DNA from: Chondrilla cf. caribensis | Taxonomy: Eukaryota; Porifera; Demospongiae; Chondrillida; Chondrillidae | Assembly: GCA_964020155.1 (NCBI GenBank) | Contig: OZ026566.1 | Location: 1,166,001-1,230,000 of the forward strand | Reading direction: 5' to 3' | Length of the DNA stretch: 64,000 nucleotides | Part shown: piece after piece, positions 1 to 10,927 of the stretch | Numbering within the stretch: position 1 is the first letter of the stretch | Layout: each line of letters begins with the position of its first letter | Notes under the pieces: generated by a model | What the model was told of the DNA's origin: nothing | The model's input: only the letters and a program-made list of their open reading frames with translations | The model's database searches: none | Program-made: the position numbers and the translations under genes

Positions 1-438
1 ATTGATTGTAATTGATTACGGCTAACTACAGTAGATACCAGCTGAGCACTGTGACAGAGTGACTGCCTAGTGTCTATACTGCAGTTCAAGGCTCTAGCTC
101 TCCAGGTTTGGATGTGGCACTTCACTGGTGAGAGTCAGCTACACATCATGTCACACACCATGCATTTGTCTCAGCCTAACATCATGCATGGTTGCTATAT
201 CAACTGTGTACATTGTGTGTGTTTGGATGTCTCCTAGTGAATGTATGATATGTTATGTACAATACACAAGTTAGATATGATCACACTGGATGTATTATCA
301 GCATCATTACAATGTATGCACATGTGGTTGACTAAATCATAACATGTTAAGAGTATAATAATAATTTTTATTGTGTATTGCAAGGAACCTATACTTGTAA
401 TATGCGTTGTTTTTTAATTGTAATTGTTTTACAATACT
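1..438. other. Intergenic: upstream block of an off-window alpha gene, then 3' flank of the first gene
   Basis: Bases 1-300 match the DNA upstream of the alpha-type genes (near 23985-24220, 54640-54890 and 59570-59830; shared text GGCTAACTACAGTAGA). A minus-strand alpha gene therefore probably lies just left of the window. Bases 260-438 match 25270-25462, the 3' flank of the 25463 gene. No coding sequence is seen. Confidence 0.6.
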
Positions 439-1518
439 TTACTGAATGTAAATCTCCAGAAGCTCAAGGTACAGCTCTTCGCCGCCACCACTAGCACATA
501 TTCGCACTTCAATGTCCCCGTCCACTTCCTGTGGTAGAGTACGACAGAACCAGGGCATTCCAGGTTGTGCACAGCAGTTGTTACCAGCACCACAACCCTC
601 TCCATCCCACAGAGGGTCATTGATGTACAAGGTGTTCTCATATTCTCCAGTATTCCCCGACTCACAATAGTAGTGATCCCCAACAAATGAAGGAGGAGCT
701 GGTCCTGGGTACTTGGCACATGGGCAGTTAAAGTTACCATTGTAGTTGTAATCATCAGAGAGTCCCACAGCATAGGTCCATATGTGCTTCCTAGGAGATC
801 CGTATGTTATAGACAGACCCTCAACATAGTAGGAGTCGATGTTTCTAGGTGCTTGGAATGCATCCATCGAATAATACTGGTACCCCACTGCTTGTCCACA
901 AATCTTACTGTATCGCATTCCTTCAGTAGGAAAGGTAACTGAAGAACAACTTGCCACATTATAGGATTGTTTTCCACACAGCTTCTTTGGAGAGGTTATT
1001 GTTCTTAGAGATGTAGGACATTGTACTCCATCTTCAGTCATGTTGATGTACGCTACTCTTGTCCAACCTCCTCTTATTCCGTTGTACTGAGCCTTCATTT
1101 CACAGAATATCTGTTGGATGTGATGGCCATCATTGTCTGTGGTCTTGATCCAGTACCTTCCAGATGGTGAGAGACGGTTACAGTCGTAGATCTGTCGGCA
1201 TGACTCAGCGGGGGTGGCAAATGTCCTAGCGAGCTCAGGATGACAGTTTGGAAGGTCCTCGTTGTAGCTGAGGGTCTGGTTGACTTTCTTCATGATGTTC
1301 TCCTCTAGTTCCAGTTGTATGTCTTTCTTGACCTCTTTGACTTCAGTGTAAGATAGGGAGAATGTTCCCGGAGGACCAGGTGGTCCAGGTGGTCCTTGAA
1401 TGAGTTGGCAACCGTTGCTTGGTTGTTGATTCTGTTGTGTGTTTCTCTTCTGCAGTTCAACAGGAACACTCAAACTGTAGTTGACAAGGAACAGTAAAAC
1501 AACTGTTTTGACTATCAT
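439..1518 (-). CDS. Secreted collagen-stalk, FReD-like domain protein (gamma-b type)
   Basis: A 359-residue single-exon protein starting at an ATG. Residues 1-18 form a hydrophobic signal peptide. Residues 42-51 are a very short collagen stretch (three Gly-Pro-Pro units plus Gly), followed by a charged, probably helical stalk (about 55-85). The C-terminal half carries 15 of the 17 cysteines. It opens like a fibrinogen-related domain (ESCRQIYDC at 105-113, SGRYWI at 119-124, FCEM at 138-141, GGWTR at 150-154) and continues with the family blocks SITYGSPRKHIWTYA (236-250), NCPCAKYPGPAPPSFVG (264-280) and NNCCAQPGMPWFCR (313-326). Sequons occur at Asn80 and Asn159. It is the only gene with this N-terminus. 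Its 3' half and 3' flank match those of the 25463 gene. Function is not demonstrable from sequence; a secreted oligomeric recognition protein is inferred. Confidence 0.88.
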   Translation of the reverse strand: MIVKTVVLLFLVNYSLSVPVELQKRNTQQNQQPSNGCQLIQGPPGPPGPPGTFSLSYTEVKEVKKDIQLELEENIMKKVNQTLSYNEDLPNCHPELARTFATPAESCRQIYDCNRLSPSGRYWIKTTDNDGHHIQQIFCEMKAQYNGIRGGWTRVAYINMTEDGVQCPTSLRTITSPKKLCGKQSYNVASCSSVTFPTEGMRYSKICGQAVGYQYYSMDAFQAPRNIDSYYVEGLSITYGSPRKHIWTYAVGLSDDYNYNGNFNCPCAKYPGPAPPSFVGDHYYCESGNTGEYENTLYINDPLWDGEGCGAGNNCCAQPGMPWFCRTLPQEVDGDIEVRICASGGGEELYLELLEIYIQ

Positions 1519-1572
1519 TGTAAGTCCTGGTTATCTCAATGGAAAGTGTAGGACTGGTTGAACTCTCCCTTC

Positions 1573-1580
1573 ATTTATAG
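1573..1580 (-). promoter_or_regulatory. TATA box of the first gene
   Basis: CTATAAAT read on the minus strand, about 55-62 bp upstream of the ATG at 1518. The position matches the TATA boxes of the other array genes. Confidence 0.6.
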
Positions 1581-1639
1581 CCTTTCTGTTATTGGTTTTC
1601 TGTAACTAATGTAATTACAATTCCCTAGGGAGTAAAGAG

Positions 1640-3320
1640 CACAGTATCAAGAGTCTTAAATCACATTCAACTATTGTGGTTCTGGTGTTCTCTGTTATTT
1701 GTGTCTGTAATGTTCTGATCTCTCTGTTCATCCAGGTTAGTGGTCCAGCACTCCTGGTGGGGAACACAGTGGTCAGTCCTCTCTCTGTTGTACATTGTAT
1801 ATGTGTAACACTCACCTTTTTATGCACACCCCGTACATTTGACAGACTGCATGAAGAGAATGTGATTTCATTCCCAATGGCATATGAAAACATGTGTATC
1901 TTTTTTCGTATGTTTGAACAATGTTACCTCATACACATGTAACGGTATGAGTGCTTGTATGCTACAACATATGTACAGTACATGTATATACATGGGTTCC
2001 TGTACTCAGTGCATTAAGACAATGTCATGCTATACATGTTGTGATTGGATGACCAGTGAGACATATCATGGTACATTGCATACTTGTGGCATACTGTACA
2101 CCTACGTATGTAGTAAGAGTGTGACAACATAATAGTCTAGCTTTTGACAATGTATACATACGTACACTGTACAGTATGTATACATTATTGAATGCATATA
2201 ATATATTCATATACCTTATGTATACATTACTTTTACAGTTTCTTCTCCCAGTTACACATGACTAATACAAACCAGAACATATGTACATATGTAGTTCATA
2301 TGCTTATGTTAAACCAACACACATAGTAGGGGTATTTTATGTCAATAATTCATCAGTATTGGTCACATGTGTCTGATTTCAATGTGCAATTGAGACAGTA
2401 AGCTGGAGATCAGTTGTGTACTGTACTATACATGTATGTTGTATATAGCATGTATTTTGCATATGAAAATGGCAGCTGACTTGTTATTTTGTATGCAAAT
2501 GACACCCTCACCCCACTGGTAATAATGTTTTGTTAAATGGTTTGTTGTGAGGAAAACATGTTTATTGAGTACAATATCCAACACTTGACAGGGTTCAGGT
2601 TATGATAATAATCATTAACCTCTGTCTCAAATTGATAATAATGGATTAGTGTGATAGACATAGTAGATGTAATAGAGTTATGTCTGTAGCTATAGGTATT
2701 AATCAAATTCATTCATCAATTGATCAAATAGCAACAGGTGTACCCAGCAATGACGTTAGCTCCACCTCAATCCCCTCACTCTTGTAGAACACAACAACCC
2801 AACTGTCCTTGTATAGACATGTTCAATGAGCAGTTACATATAGCTGTTTAATCTGAAACATGGTAGGATCCCAGGTGTACAGTGGAATGATAACAGTAAC
2901 TGTAGCTCCACTTTGATCCCCCTCAGTCTTGTACAATGGGAAACCTTCAAAGACCTATCATTGGTCCATATCATAGCTGTTGATACCTCAAGTACCACAT
3001 TCAAGACTCAGAGGACATCCTAGTGCCAGCCTACACAGTCTGTTATTCACTCCTCCTCTGTGGTCACATACACACCATAGTGTAGTTGTCAGCATTACCA
3101 ATGTCATGATATCAAACACGTGCGCATATGATCTCAACCATGTAAAATTCAGTTTATGACTTTGCCAATGGGTGATTTTCAGTTATTTATGTATAGAGTG
3201 TATTTATTATGACTTTACACCTCTTAACATGAAACAAACATTGTCACATGTACTTTGCTAAGTTTATTCCCATTGAATCCCAGTATGTGATTGTACATAT
3301 ACTGTACACTGTTCACTAAG
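1640..3320. other. Intergenic, AT-rich; no gene recognised
   Basis: Mostly low-complexity TG/CA- and TA-rich sequence with many TACATGTA-like words. About 2725-3090 is a copy of a dispersed module seen roughly ten times in the window (for example 7480-7990, 35115-35660, 48410-48930). Open frames here are short and not conserved between copies. Confidence 0.6.
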
Positions 3321-3503
3321 ACACACGCACGCACGCACGCACACACACACCACACGCGCGCACACACACCACACACCACACACACACACACACCACACAC
3401 ACCACACACACCACACACACACACACCACACACCACACACATATACACCACACACCACACACACACACCACACACCACACACACCACACACATGCACACA
3501 CAC
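3321..3503. repeat. CA microsatellite with CACACC interruptions
   Basis: An (AC)n tract interrupted by regular ACCACAC units and by GCGCG near its left end. The open frames across it encode only Thr/His or Cys/Val repeats and are not genes. Confidence 0.95.
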
Positions 3504-3720
3504 TTTCCCTCATGCCATGATCCAGGGTCTCTGTATTATCATTTCTACATCATACTGGCTTGAGAGAGACTGGTTAGACGGTACAAGAAGAAAGACATTA
3601 TTCAGGAAAACAGCATAACACCAACTCTCCCTCATGGAATGTACGGTCTTGGAACAAGTCCATTTATCAGTTCTTCCAACCAGAACCTAGTGGAGGAGGA
3701 GGTAAGCTTAAGTCTGTGGT
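3504..3720. repeat. Fixed downstream flank of the CA repeats
   Basis: This ~200-bp segment (CATGATCCAGGGTCTCTGTA to CCTAGTGGAGGAGGA) follows the CA tract here and recurs at 8439, 19108, 35993, 39200, 49482 and 60702, and without a CA tract at 20115. CA tract and flank were therefore copied together. A (GTT)n run follows at 3749-3775. Confidence 0.8.
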
Positions 3721-3821
3721 TGATGTATTTCTCATTAGCATTGTTGTCATGTTGTTGTTGTTGTTGTTGTTGATTTGTTGTTAAAGTTTTGTTAATTGTA
3801 TGCAACTTCCATTGTATACAA

Positions 3822-4200
3822 CACAGTTACTGGTGTCCAGGCCCGATTGTGAGCCTGGAGCTCGAGGTACTTGTCGGAGGATTCATGGTTGTAGCAACTA
3901 TTCGTGTCCTGGTCACGTAAGAGGAGTTGTGTTCCGTTTTTCAAAGATTCGAGTGTGTGTTTAGCAGAGGAATGAATTGTCTACTGGTTTGTAGTTGGAG
4001 TGTTGGGACTTCGACACTACGTACGTATAAGCGAACATTGCATGACAATCAGGAAATCCAATGTTCAGAGATTATCACTGTGAGTGGAAGCATTATCAGT
4101 ATAAAAATTTCAACTTTGTCCTCACCTTCACACAATCTTCTACATATCTGTCCACTGAGATTGTGCAAACTTGTATGAGGTGGTAGTGAGGTTGTGGGAG
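3822..4200. repeat. Dispersed module R, copy 1
   Basis: Begins CAGTTACTGGTGTCCAGGCC and contains GGTTGTAGCAACTATTCGTG. Recurs at about 6147, 9396, 20764, 40565, 47055, 49974 and 61695. The + frame resembling DREPGARGTCRRIHGCSNYS is shifted or interrupted in several copies, so I do not call it coding. Confidence 0.7.
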
Positions 4201-4305
4201 ATGCCTATAAGACTGTAAAAGCTTGTACAACCATAGTGTAGTTGTCAGCATTGCTTCTCCCATGCCATCATCTTTTGTGGATCGAATAGGATGGCTGACC
4301 TTCTA

Positions 4306-4352
4306 GTACTGTAGTCCGTGTACTGTAGTCCAATGTACTGTAGTCCATTGTA
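4306..4352. repeat. 14-bp minisatellite, short array
   Basis: About three imperfect units of TACTGTAGTCCATG. Another short array lies at 4880-4942. Confidence 0.75.
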
Positions 4353-4879
4353 CACTGAAGCTGATGTCCAATATGTAACATCCTTGTCATTCAATTACTT
4401 CCTGAATCATTATGTAATTATATATATTATAGTTAATCACTGTACCTCACACATACAAGCCTATGCTACCATGCCCATGTGAGAGAGTGCTATTGTATCT
4501 TATGCATTTGGTGTACAGTCAGTGCTTTGTACATTAATCTCAGAACACATGACCATGTAGTCTCTGAGAAGGAATTTGTTACTTCGTTTGTACCCAAAGA
4601 GCGAATAGCAACAGGTGTACCCGTGCCAGGCCCTAGGGAGTACAGTGGAATGGAGACAGTAACTGTATCTCCACTTTGATCCCCCTCAGTCTTGTAGAAT
4701 AGGAAACCTTCAAAGACCTGTTAATGGTCCATATCAAATACACTGAGGCCATCCTAGTGCCAGCCTACACACTCTGTTATTCACTCCTCCTCTGTGGTCA
4801 CGTACACACCATACTGTTGTTATGAGCATCACTTTTCTCATAACATCATCTTTCATGGATCAAAGAGGGTGGCTGACCT

Positions 4880-4942
4880 TCTAGTAGTCCTGTAGTCCGT
4901 GTACTGTAGTCCATGTACTGCAGTCTGTGTAGTGTAGTCCAT
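4880..4942. repeat. 14-bp minisatellite, short array
   Basis: Four or so units of TACTGTAGTCCATG with CGTG and CTGTG variants. The corresponding array in duplicated copy B is at 45433-45500. Confidence 0.75.
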
Positions 4943-6696
4943 TGTACACTGAAGCTGATGTCCAATATGTAATGTCCTTGTGCTTCAATTACGTATACTT
5001 CCTGAATCATTATTTAATCATTTTCATTTTCTATCTTATATGTTGCACAATAATTCCAAGTCAAACATCACATCCATATTCATTATTGTGTAAATTTACT
5101 AATGGACTTCATCTATCTTCTCATATATACATGTAGATACTGCATGTTTGTGGCCATGTCTACATTGTCTCACTGACATTATGTAGCACCTTTTACAAGT
5201 GGTTTCATATTTTATAATTTGAAAGTGACCTCCATTGCTAGCCGTACATCACACAAGTGCCACTATGACAGTCATGCAAAGTTGCTTAGTGAGTATTTCC
5301 AAAGGCACACCAAATGCTTTTAGTCTTCTTTATTAGATGTACTTTTAGGTGAATATAGTGTATAGTGAGCTAGGTACTGAGTGAGTGTACCATGTCTACT
5401 AATTACAATGAAGTGGATGTACGTATGATAATCAGCTATGGATAGGGTATTTATCATAACAGTTACTGAAGTGAGTTGTCATCATGATGTTCACACTGTG
5501 ATTATAAATGCTAATACATGCATGTAGTGTGTTATGAAGTATATTACCTATATGCAACATAATTATTTTATACACACACATGTGCATGCACATTACATAT
5601 TTTTATGCAACACTTCAATACTGCAACTATTAATATTTATGAAAGTATGCATTCCATGTGCAGATAACAATGCTTACCTTTAATGTGGCAGTTTGAATGT
5701 ACTATCCCTGAACTGATGCAAGAGATATGAGGCAAAGTTGATTGGTGTATGTATGTGCAGTACAATCATATCTACTTTCTTTATTGTTCTGTTTAAAATT
5801 CAATGAACATACTTATGTGGCTGTATTATGTAGTATGAATAGAATTAATATAGCTCTAGTGTAAAAAGTGCATGTTATTGTGCAATCCTGTATAGTAAAA
5901 TGGCAAAAATATATACCTATAATAGTTCCTTCTCCACACGTATTATGTGTATATAATAGTCTATATGTATTTGGAATAAGTGTATTTATTTAATTGGAAT
6001 TAAGGTACATATGCTCATAATTATTATATACTGTATAAATATTTATTAGATTATTAATTTGTCCTAATTTGTATTATTGTTGATTTCTGATGTATATAAA
6101 GGGTTGGCGTTCATTGAGTGTGTATATAACTAGAACCTATCCTCTGCACCACTACAGTTACTGGTGTGCATGGCTGATCGTGAACCGGGAGCTCGAGGTA
6201 CTTTTCGGAGGATCCATGGTTGTAGCAACTATTCGTGTCCTGGTCATGCAGAAAGAGCTGTGTACCATGTTACCAAGTTGCTGAGATTTGAGTGTGCAGT
6301 TCACCGAGGGATTAAATTGGTATGTAGTTTAAGTGTTAGGACTTTGAACCTACGTACGTCTAAGCGAACACTGACAAACAGGAAAAGCCATGATTATCAC
6401 TGTGGGTGAAAGTGTTATCCCATATAAGAATTTCAACTTTGTCCTTACCTTCACACAACCTTCTACATATCCGTCCACCAAGGTCGTACAAACTTATATG
6501 AGGTTGTAGTGAGGTTGTAGGAGATGCCTATAAGGTTGTAGAAGCTTGTACATGGTCGCTACCATGGTTGCTACAACTTTGTTTACAGTTTCAGTTCCTA
6601 GGTTGTGACACGGTTGTTACAAGCTTCAGTATAATTATTATTGTCAAGGATAATAACACATGTGTAGTGTAGTCCATATATAATGTAGACTGTTAC

Positions 6697-6896
6697 TAGA
6701 TCTGTTGGCATGATGGAGCAGGGGTGGCAAATGTCCTAGCAAGCTCAGGATGACAACTTGGAAGGTCCTTGTTGTAGCTGAGGGTCTGGTTGACTTTCTT
6801 CATGATGTTCTCCTCTAGTTCCAGTTGTATGTCTTTCTTGACCTCTTTGACTTCAGTGTAAGATAGGGAGAATGTTCCCGGAGGACCAGGTAGTCC
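6697..6896 (-). pseudogene. Fragment of a gamma-type array gene (collagen stalk region)
   Basis: Matches 1188-1387 of the first gene, from the start of the Cys-rich half back through the stalk into the first Gly-Pro units, where similarity ends. Promoter, signal peptide and nearly all of the C-terminal domain are missing. It was duplicated with its surroundings to 47613-47815. Confidence 0.8.
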
Positions 6897-6924
6897 AGAG
6901 GGGGTTCTTGGGGGATCTTACAGA

Positions 6925-7072
6925 TACCATTGTCGCAGATGCTGGCCAGATTCACGCGACAGAACAGCGAGAACGCCTAATTTGTGGATAAAATTTTCGC
7001 GGATGTTAGGCCAACCGCGAAATCCGTGAAAATTTTGTCCCACAAAAATTTCCCGCTATACGGTCTGTTATG
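6925..7072. mobile_element. Truncated copy of the TATAGCGGGAAA MITE
   Basis: Contains the internal AAAATTTTCGCGGATGTTAG motif and ends TTCCCGCTATACGG, as the complete element at 29581-29786 does. The opposite terminus is missing, because the sequence abuts the gene fragment. A second truncated copy lies at 47830-47975. Confidence 0.65.
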
Positions 7073-7182
7073 GTTTCCATAGAAGTAACATGCTGTAGTC
7101 ATTCTATTTTATGTGGATTTTGCAAAACGTATACAAATGAACAATAAATTCACAAAGTTAATACTGTCTCCTATATGTGATT

Positions 7183-7270
7183 TGTACATGTACCTCAGGT
7201 TGGTAGTATTGTGTGTACATGTACCTCAGGTTGGTGGTATTGTGTGTACATGTAACAGGTTGGTAGTATT
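7183..7270. repeat. 31-bp minisatellite, 3 units
   Basis: Core GTACATGTACCTCAGGTTGG. The third unit lacks three bases (GTACATGTAACAGG). Confidence 0.9.
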
Positions 7271-7957
7271 GAAACACACCATGCAGATTTCACACACCTT
7301 TCTTATTTATGTACAACTGTTGGCATAAATGCACACTGTATTGAAATGACCCTATATTTTTTCATGCATTACTACATTCCAAGTACACATGTGATGGTCT
7401 CCATCATGTAGGCTTCAATTCCATCTTTCTCTCAATTTTATGTGTACACATGTGAGTGTTGTTGTTAGTGGTGTACCTCACACATGCAAACCTATGCTAC
7501 CATACCCATGTGAGAGAGTGCTATTGTATCTTGTGCATTTGGTGTACAGTCAATGCTATGTACATTAATCTCAGAACACGTGACCATGTAGTCTTTGCAT
7601 GAGAATGGAATTTGCACTTCATTTCTACTTGAAGAGCAAATAGCAACAGGTGTACCCAGCAATGATGTTAGCTCCACCTCAATCTGCCTCGTACTTGTAG
7701 AACACAGTGTCCTAACTCTCTTTGTATAGACATGTTCAATGAGCAGTTACGTATAGCTGTTCATATTCTAAAACATGCTAGGATCCCAGGTGTACAGTGG
7801 AAAGATAACAGTAACTGTAGCTCCACTCTGATCCCCCTCAGTCTTGTACAATGAGAAACCTTTAAAGACCTGTTAATAGTCCATATAATAGCTGTTAACA
7901 CCTCAAGTATCACATTCAAGACTCTGAGGGCATCCCAGTATCAGCCTACACAGTCTG

Positions 7958-8006
7958 TTATTCACTCCTCCTCTGTGGTCACATACCACAGAGGAGGAGT
8001 GAATAA
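7958..8006. repeat. Perfect inverted repeat (22-bp arms, 5-bp loop)
   Basis: Arms 7958-7979 and 7985-8006 flank CACAT. Sister copies of this module have the left arm but not the right, so the second arm is a new local inverted copy. Confidence 0.85.
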
Positions 8007-8236
8007 TATAGTGTAGTAGTCAGCATTACCACTGTCATATGATCTTAACCATTTAAAATTCAGTTTATGACTTTGCCAATGCATGGGTGATTTTCAGTTG
8101 TTTATGTATAATAGAGTGTATAATTAGGATTTTGCACCTCTTAACATGAAACAAACATTGTCACATGTACTTAACTAAGTGTATTCCCATTGAATCCCAG
8201 TATGTGATTGTACATATACTGTACACTGTTCACTAA

Positions 8237-8271
8237 GACACACATGCACGCATGCACACACACGCACACAC

Positions 8272-8332
<61 letters not shown>

Positions 8333-8341
8333 ACACCACAC

Positions 8342-8395
<54 letters not shown>

Positions 8396-8438
8396 ACCAC
8401 ACACACACCACACACACACCACACACGTGCGCACACAC
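8237..8438. repeat. CA microsatellite
   Basis: Two long pure (CA)n tracts separated by a CACCACACCACACC block, followed by the usual fixed flank (8439-8640). Confidence 0.95.
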
Positions 8439-8639
8439 TTTCCCTCATGCCATGATCCAGGGTCTCTGTACTATCATTTCTACATCATACTGGCTTGAGA
8501 GAGACTGGTTAGACTGTACAAGAAGAAAGACATTATTCAGGAAAACAGCATAACACCAACTCTCCCTCATGGAACGTACAGTCTGGGAACAAGTCCATTT
8601 ATCAGTACTTCCAAGCAGAACCTAGTGGAGGAGGAATTA

Positions 8640-9395
8640 CATCTGTGATTGATGTATCTCTCATTATCTTTATCATTGTGTTGTTGTCATAACAGTTGTT
8701 CATTTTATGCATTTCATGTGTTGATGGCAATGCCTGCAGCAAATGTGGCAGTTTGAACGTGCTCTGAACTGATGCAAAAGATATTAGGCAAAGTTGAATG
8801 GTGTATGTATGTGCAGTACAAGCATAATATGCACTTTTCTGTATTGTTCTGTTTAAAATTCAATGAATATACTTACATGGCTGTATTATGTAGTATGAAT
8901 ATATTTAAAATTAATGTAGCTTTAATGTCTCTATTTCCCGCCTAGTGCAGTGTGATAATAAAGTTGGTTATATCCCGTACCCTCTGACGATCTTGCTATG
9001 TACGCGACACTTGCTTGTAGTATATACCCACACTACATTTTTCCTACCATAGTATAACCACGTACCAGCACCGGCTGGAACACATAGATTCCTTGGTAAT
9101 ACGGGTGCCGGCCCCTGCCCCCGGCCTGGTGACCTTTGACCTCTCATCACGGATTAATCTTTGATTAAAATACATCCAGTGTAAAAGGCGCATTATTGCG
9201 CAATCATATAATAAAATGGTGAACATACCTAGCTAGTTAAATATTCGCTATTCAGAATTCATGCAATATAACGTGTATATATTAATTTTAATTGGAATGA
9301 AGGTATGATTAATCGCGTTATTATGATAGATTTGTCCTAATTAGCAATGTTATTAATTTCAGATGTATACACAGCTTTGGCGTTCATTGAATGTA
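8640..9395. other. Intergenic; no gene recognised
   Basis: Matches 19310-20040 and, in part, 20295-20760, 49640-49970 and 61440-61690. It carries the insertion described at 8925-9177. The short CGCATTATTGCGCAATC motif at 9188 recurs beside every copy. Confidence 0.6.
8925..9177. mobile_element. Unclassified ~250-bp insertion
   Basis: Absent from the related sequences at 20563 and 49780, where AATGTAGCT runs directly into the GTGTAAAAGG motif. A second copy is at about 19588-19850. It is more GC-rich than its surroundings, and I see no clear terminal inverted repeats or poly-A tail. A retroposon fragment or a MITE are both possible. Confidence 0.5.
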
Positions 9396-9803
9396 TGCCA
9401 CCGCTACAGTTACTGGTGTGCATGGCTGATCGTGAACCGGGAGCTCGAGGTACTTGTCGGAGGATCCATGGTTGTAGCAGCTATTCATGTCCTGGTCACG
9501 CAGGAGTTGTGTGTTGTGTTACCAAGTTGCTGAGATTCTGTTGGCCAAGGAATTAATTGTCTACTGGTTGTAGTTTAAAGTGTTAGGACTTTGAAGCTAC
9601 ATACGTATAAGCGAACATTGACAAACAGGAAACCCCGTGTTAAGAGATTATCACTGTGAGTGGAAGTGTTATCCCATATGAAATTTTCAACTTTGTCCTT
9701 ACCTCCACACAACCTTTTACATATCCATCCTCCAAGGTTATACAAGCTTGTATATATTAGCTGGTAATAAGGTTGCTGGAGCTGCCCATAAGGCTGTAGA
9801 AGC
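9396..9803. repeat. Dispersed module R, copy 3
   Basis: Same module as 3822-4200, running here up to the hAT-like insertion. Its last eight bases GTAGAAGC are the target duplication of that element. Confidence 0.7.
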
Positions 9804-10575
9804 ATAGATCCTACAACCCCTGGATTGGAAACTGACCGCCCACGCATGTACAAGACTTGTCCTGGTGTATAATTTAATCATGAAGTGAATGCTTGTGAAT
9901 ACAATTATATGGGCTGCTGTTGTGTAAACCAGGGCTGGATATAGAAAGTTCAGACTGTAATTTCAGGAATTGGGAGCCTGTATGTTTAGAAAATGGTGTA
10001 GCAGTACACAAAAGGAAAATTGCCAATTTGAATGATACCAAACACAAGATATTTCAACAAATGAACTGATGTCAGGCTGGTACACAGTGTACAACAGTAT
10101 TAGGAGACATTTGACTTTGTTGTAAACGTTAAAAGAGCTACAGGCACAAAGTTGCACATCAGTACATGACACAAGGTGTTCTCTTCCACATGTATTAGAC
10201 TTTATAGCAATGCATTTAACCGGTACCCTGATGACATGAAATGGTACAAACCAAAGATTTTGTCTTAATTCTTTGTTCTCCTATAATAAAGAAATCTTTC
10301 CTTCTACCCTTTGACAAATATGTGGTCTACGCAATTGCTGAACATTCGTAGGTGACGTATAACCCATTTGATTGTTTTTAAAATGTCTATATATATTTTG
10401 TGAAAAACGATTTATGTGAACCAACTATCATTTTCCTGATTGATTTGTGCAAGACGAGCCTCGCAACAAGATATGATGATGTCATCGATAATTATTACAT
10501 GATATATATCATGTAAACAATAGTAAATTTATACGTAATCCAAGGGTTTCCAATCCAGGGGTTGTAGGATCTATG
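9804..10575. mobile_element. hAT-like non-autonomous element, copy 1
   Basis: A 772-bp element with ~28-bp near-perfect terminal inverted repeats (ATAGATCCTACAACCCC at the left end). It is flanked by 8-bp duplications GTAGAAGC (9796-9803) and GTAGGAGC (10576-10583, one mutation). An empty site is visible at 50368-50375. The 8-bp duplication is typical of hAT elements. No intact transposase is seen. A minus-strand frame at 9963-10172 is partly kept in the copy at 62098 but not in the one at 21178. Confidence 0.75.
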
Positions 10576-10650
10576 GTAGGAGCTTGTATAAACATATGTA
10601 GATGCTACAACCTTGTTCACCATTTCAGTTCCCAGGTTTTCAGTATTGAC

Positions 10651-10873
10651 TGTGTATACATGTACCTCAGGTTGGTGGTATTGTGTGTACATGTACCTCA
10701 GGTTGGTAGTATTGTGTGTACATGTACCTCAGGTTGGTAGTATTGTGTGTATATGTATCTCAGGTTGGTAGTATTGTGTGTACATGTACCTCAGGCTGGT
10801 AGTATTGTGTGTATATGTATCTCAGGTTGGTGGTATTGTGTGTACATGTACCTCAGGTTGGTAGTATTGTGTA
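10651..10873. repeat. 31-bp minisatellite, 7 units
   Basis: Units alternate TACATGTACC and TATATGTATC variants, suggesting a two-unit higher-order repeat in the middle of the array. Confidence 0.92.
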
Positions 10874-10927
10874 CATTACATACATTGTTCATACTATTTC
10901 ATTTTTCATAAGATCTCGAACTAGACG

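Larger units (their letters stand above)
4200..8170. repeat. Segmental duplication, copy A
   Basis: Collinear with about 44750-49080. Shared in order: the 14-bp repeat, the AT-rich tract with the empty pogo site at 5287, module R at 6147, a gamma-type gene fragment at 6697, a truncated MITE at 6925, a short minisatellite at 7183 and the module leading into the CA tract. Copy B differs by a transposon insertion and small indels. No intact gene is seen in this block. Confidence 0.8.

Noticed and set aside
429..773. 114-codon minus-strand frame overlapping the first gene, with relatives at 25453 and 53214
   Set aside because: It is an alternative frame of the conserved C-terminal coding region. 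The main frame holds the cysteine pattern and family motifs.
6164..6409. Small + strand frame in module R (DREPGARGTFRRIHGCSNYS)
   Set aside because: It recurs in several module copies but is frameshifted or split in others (49974, 61695), with changes falling anywhere. It looks like a non-coding repeat.
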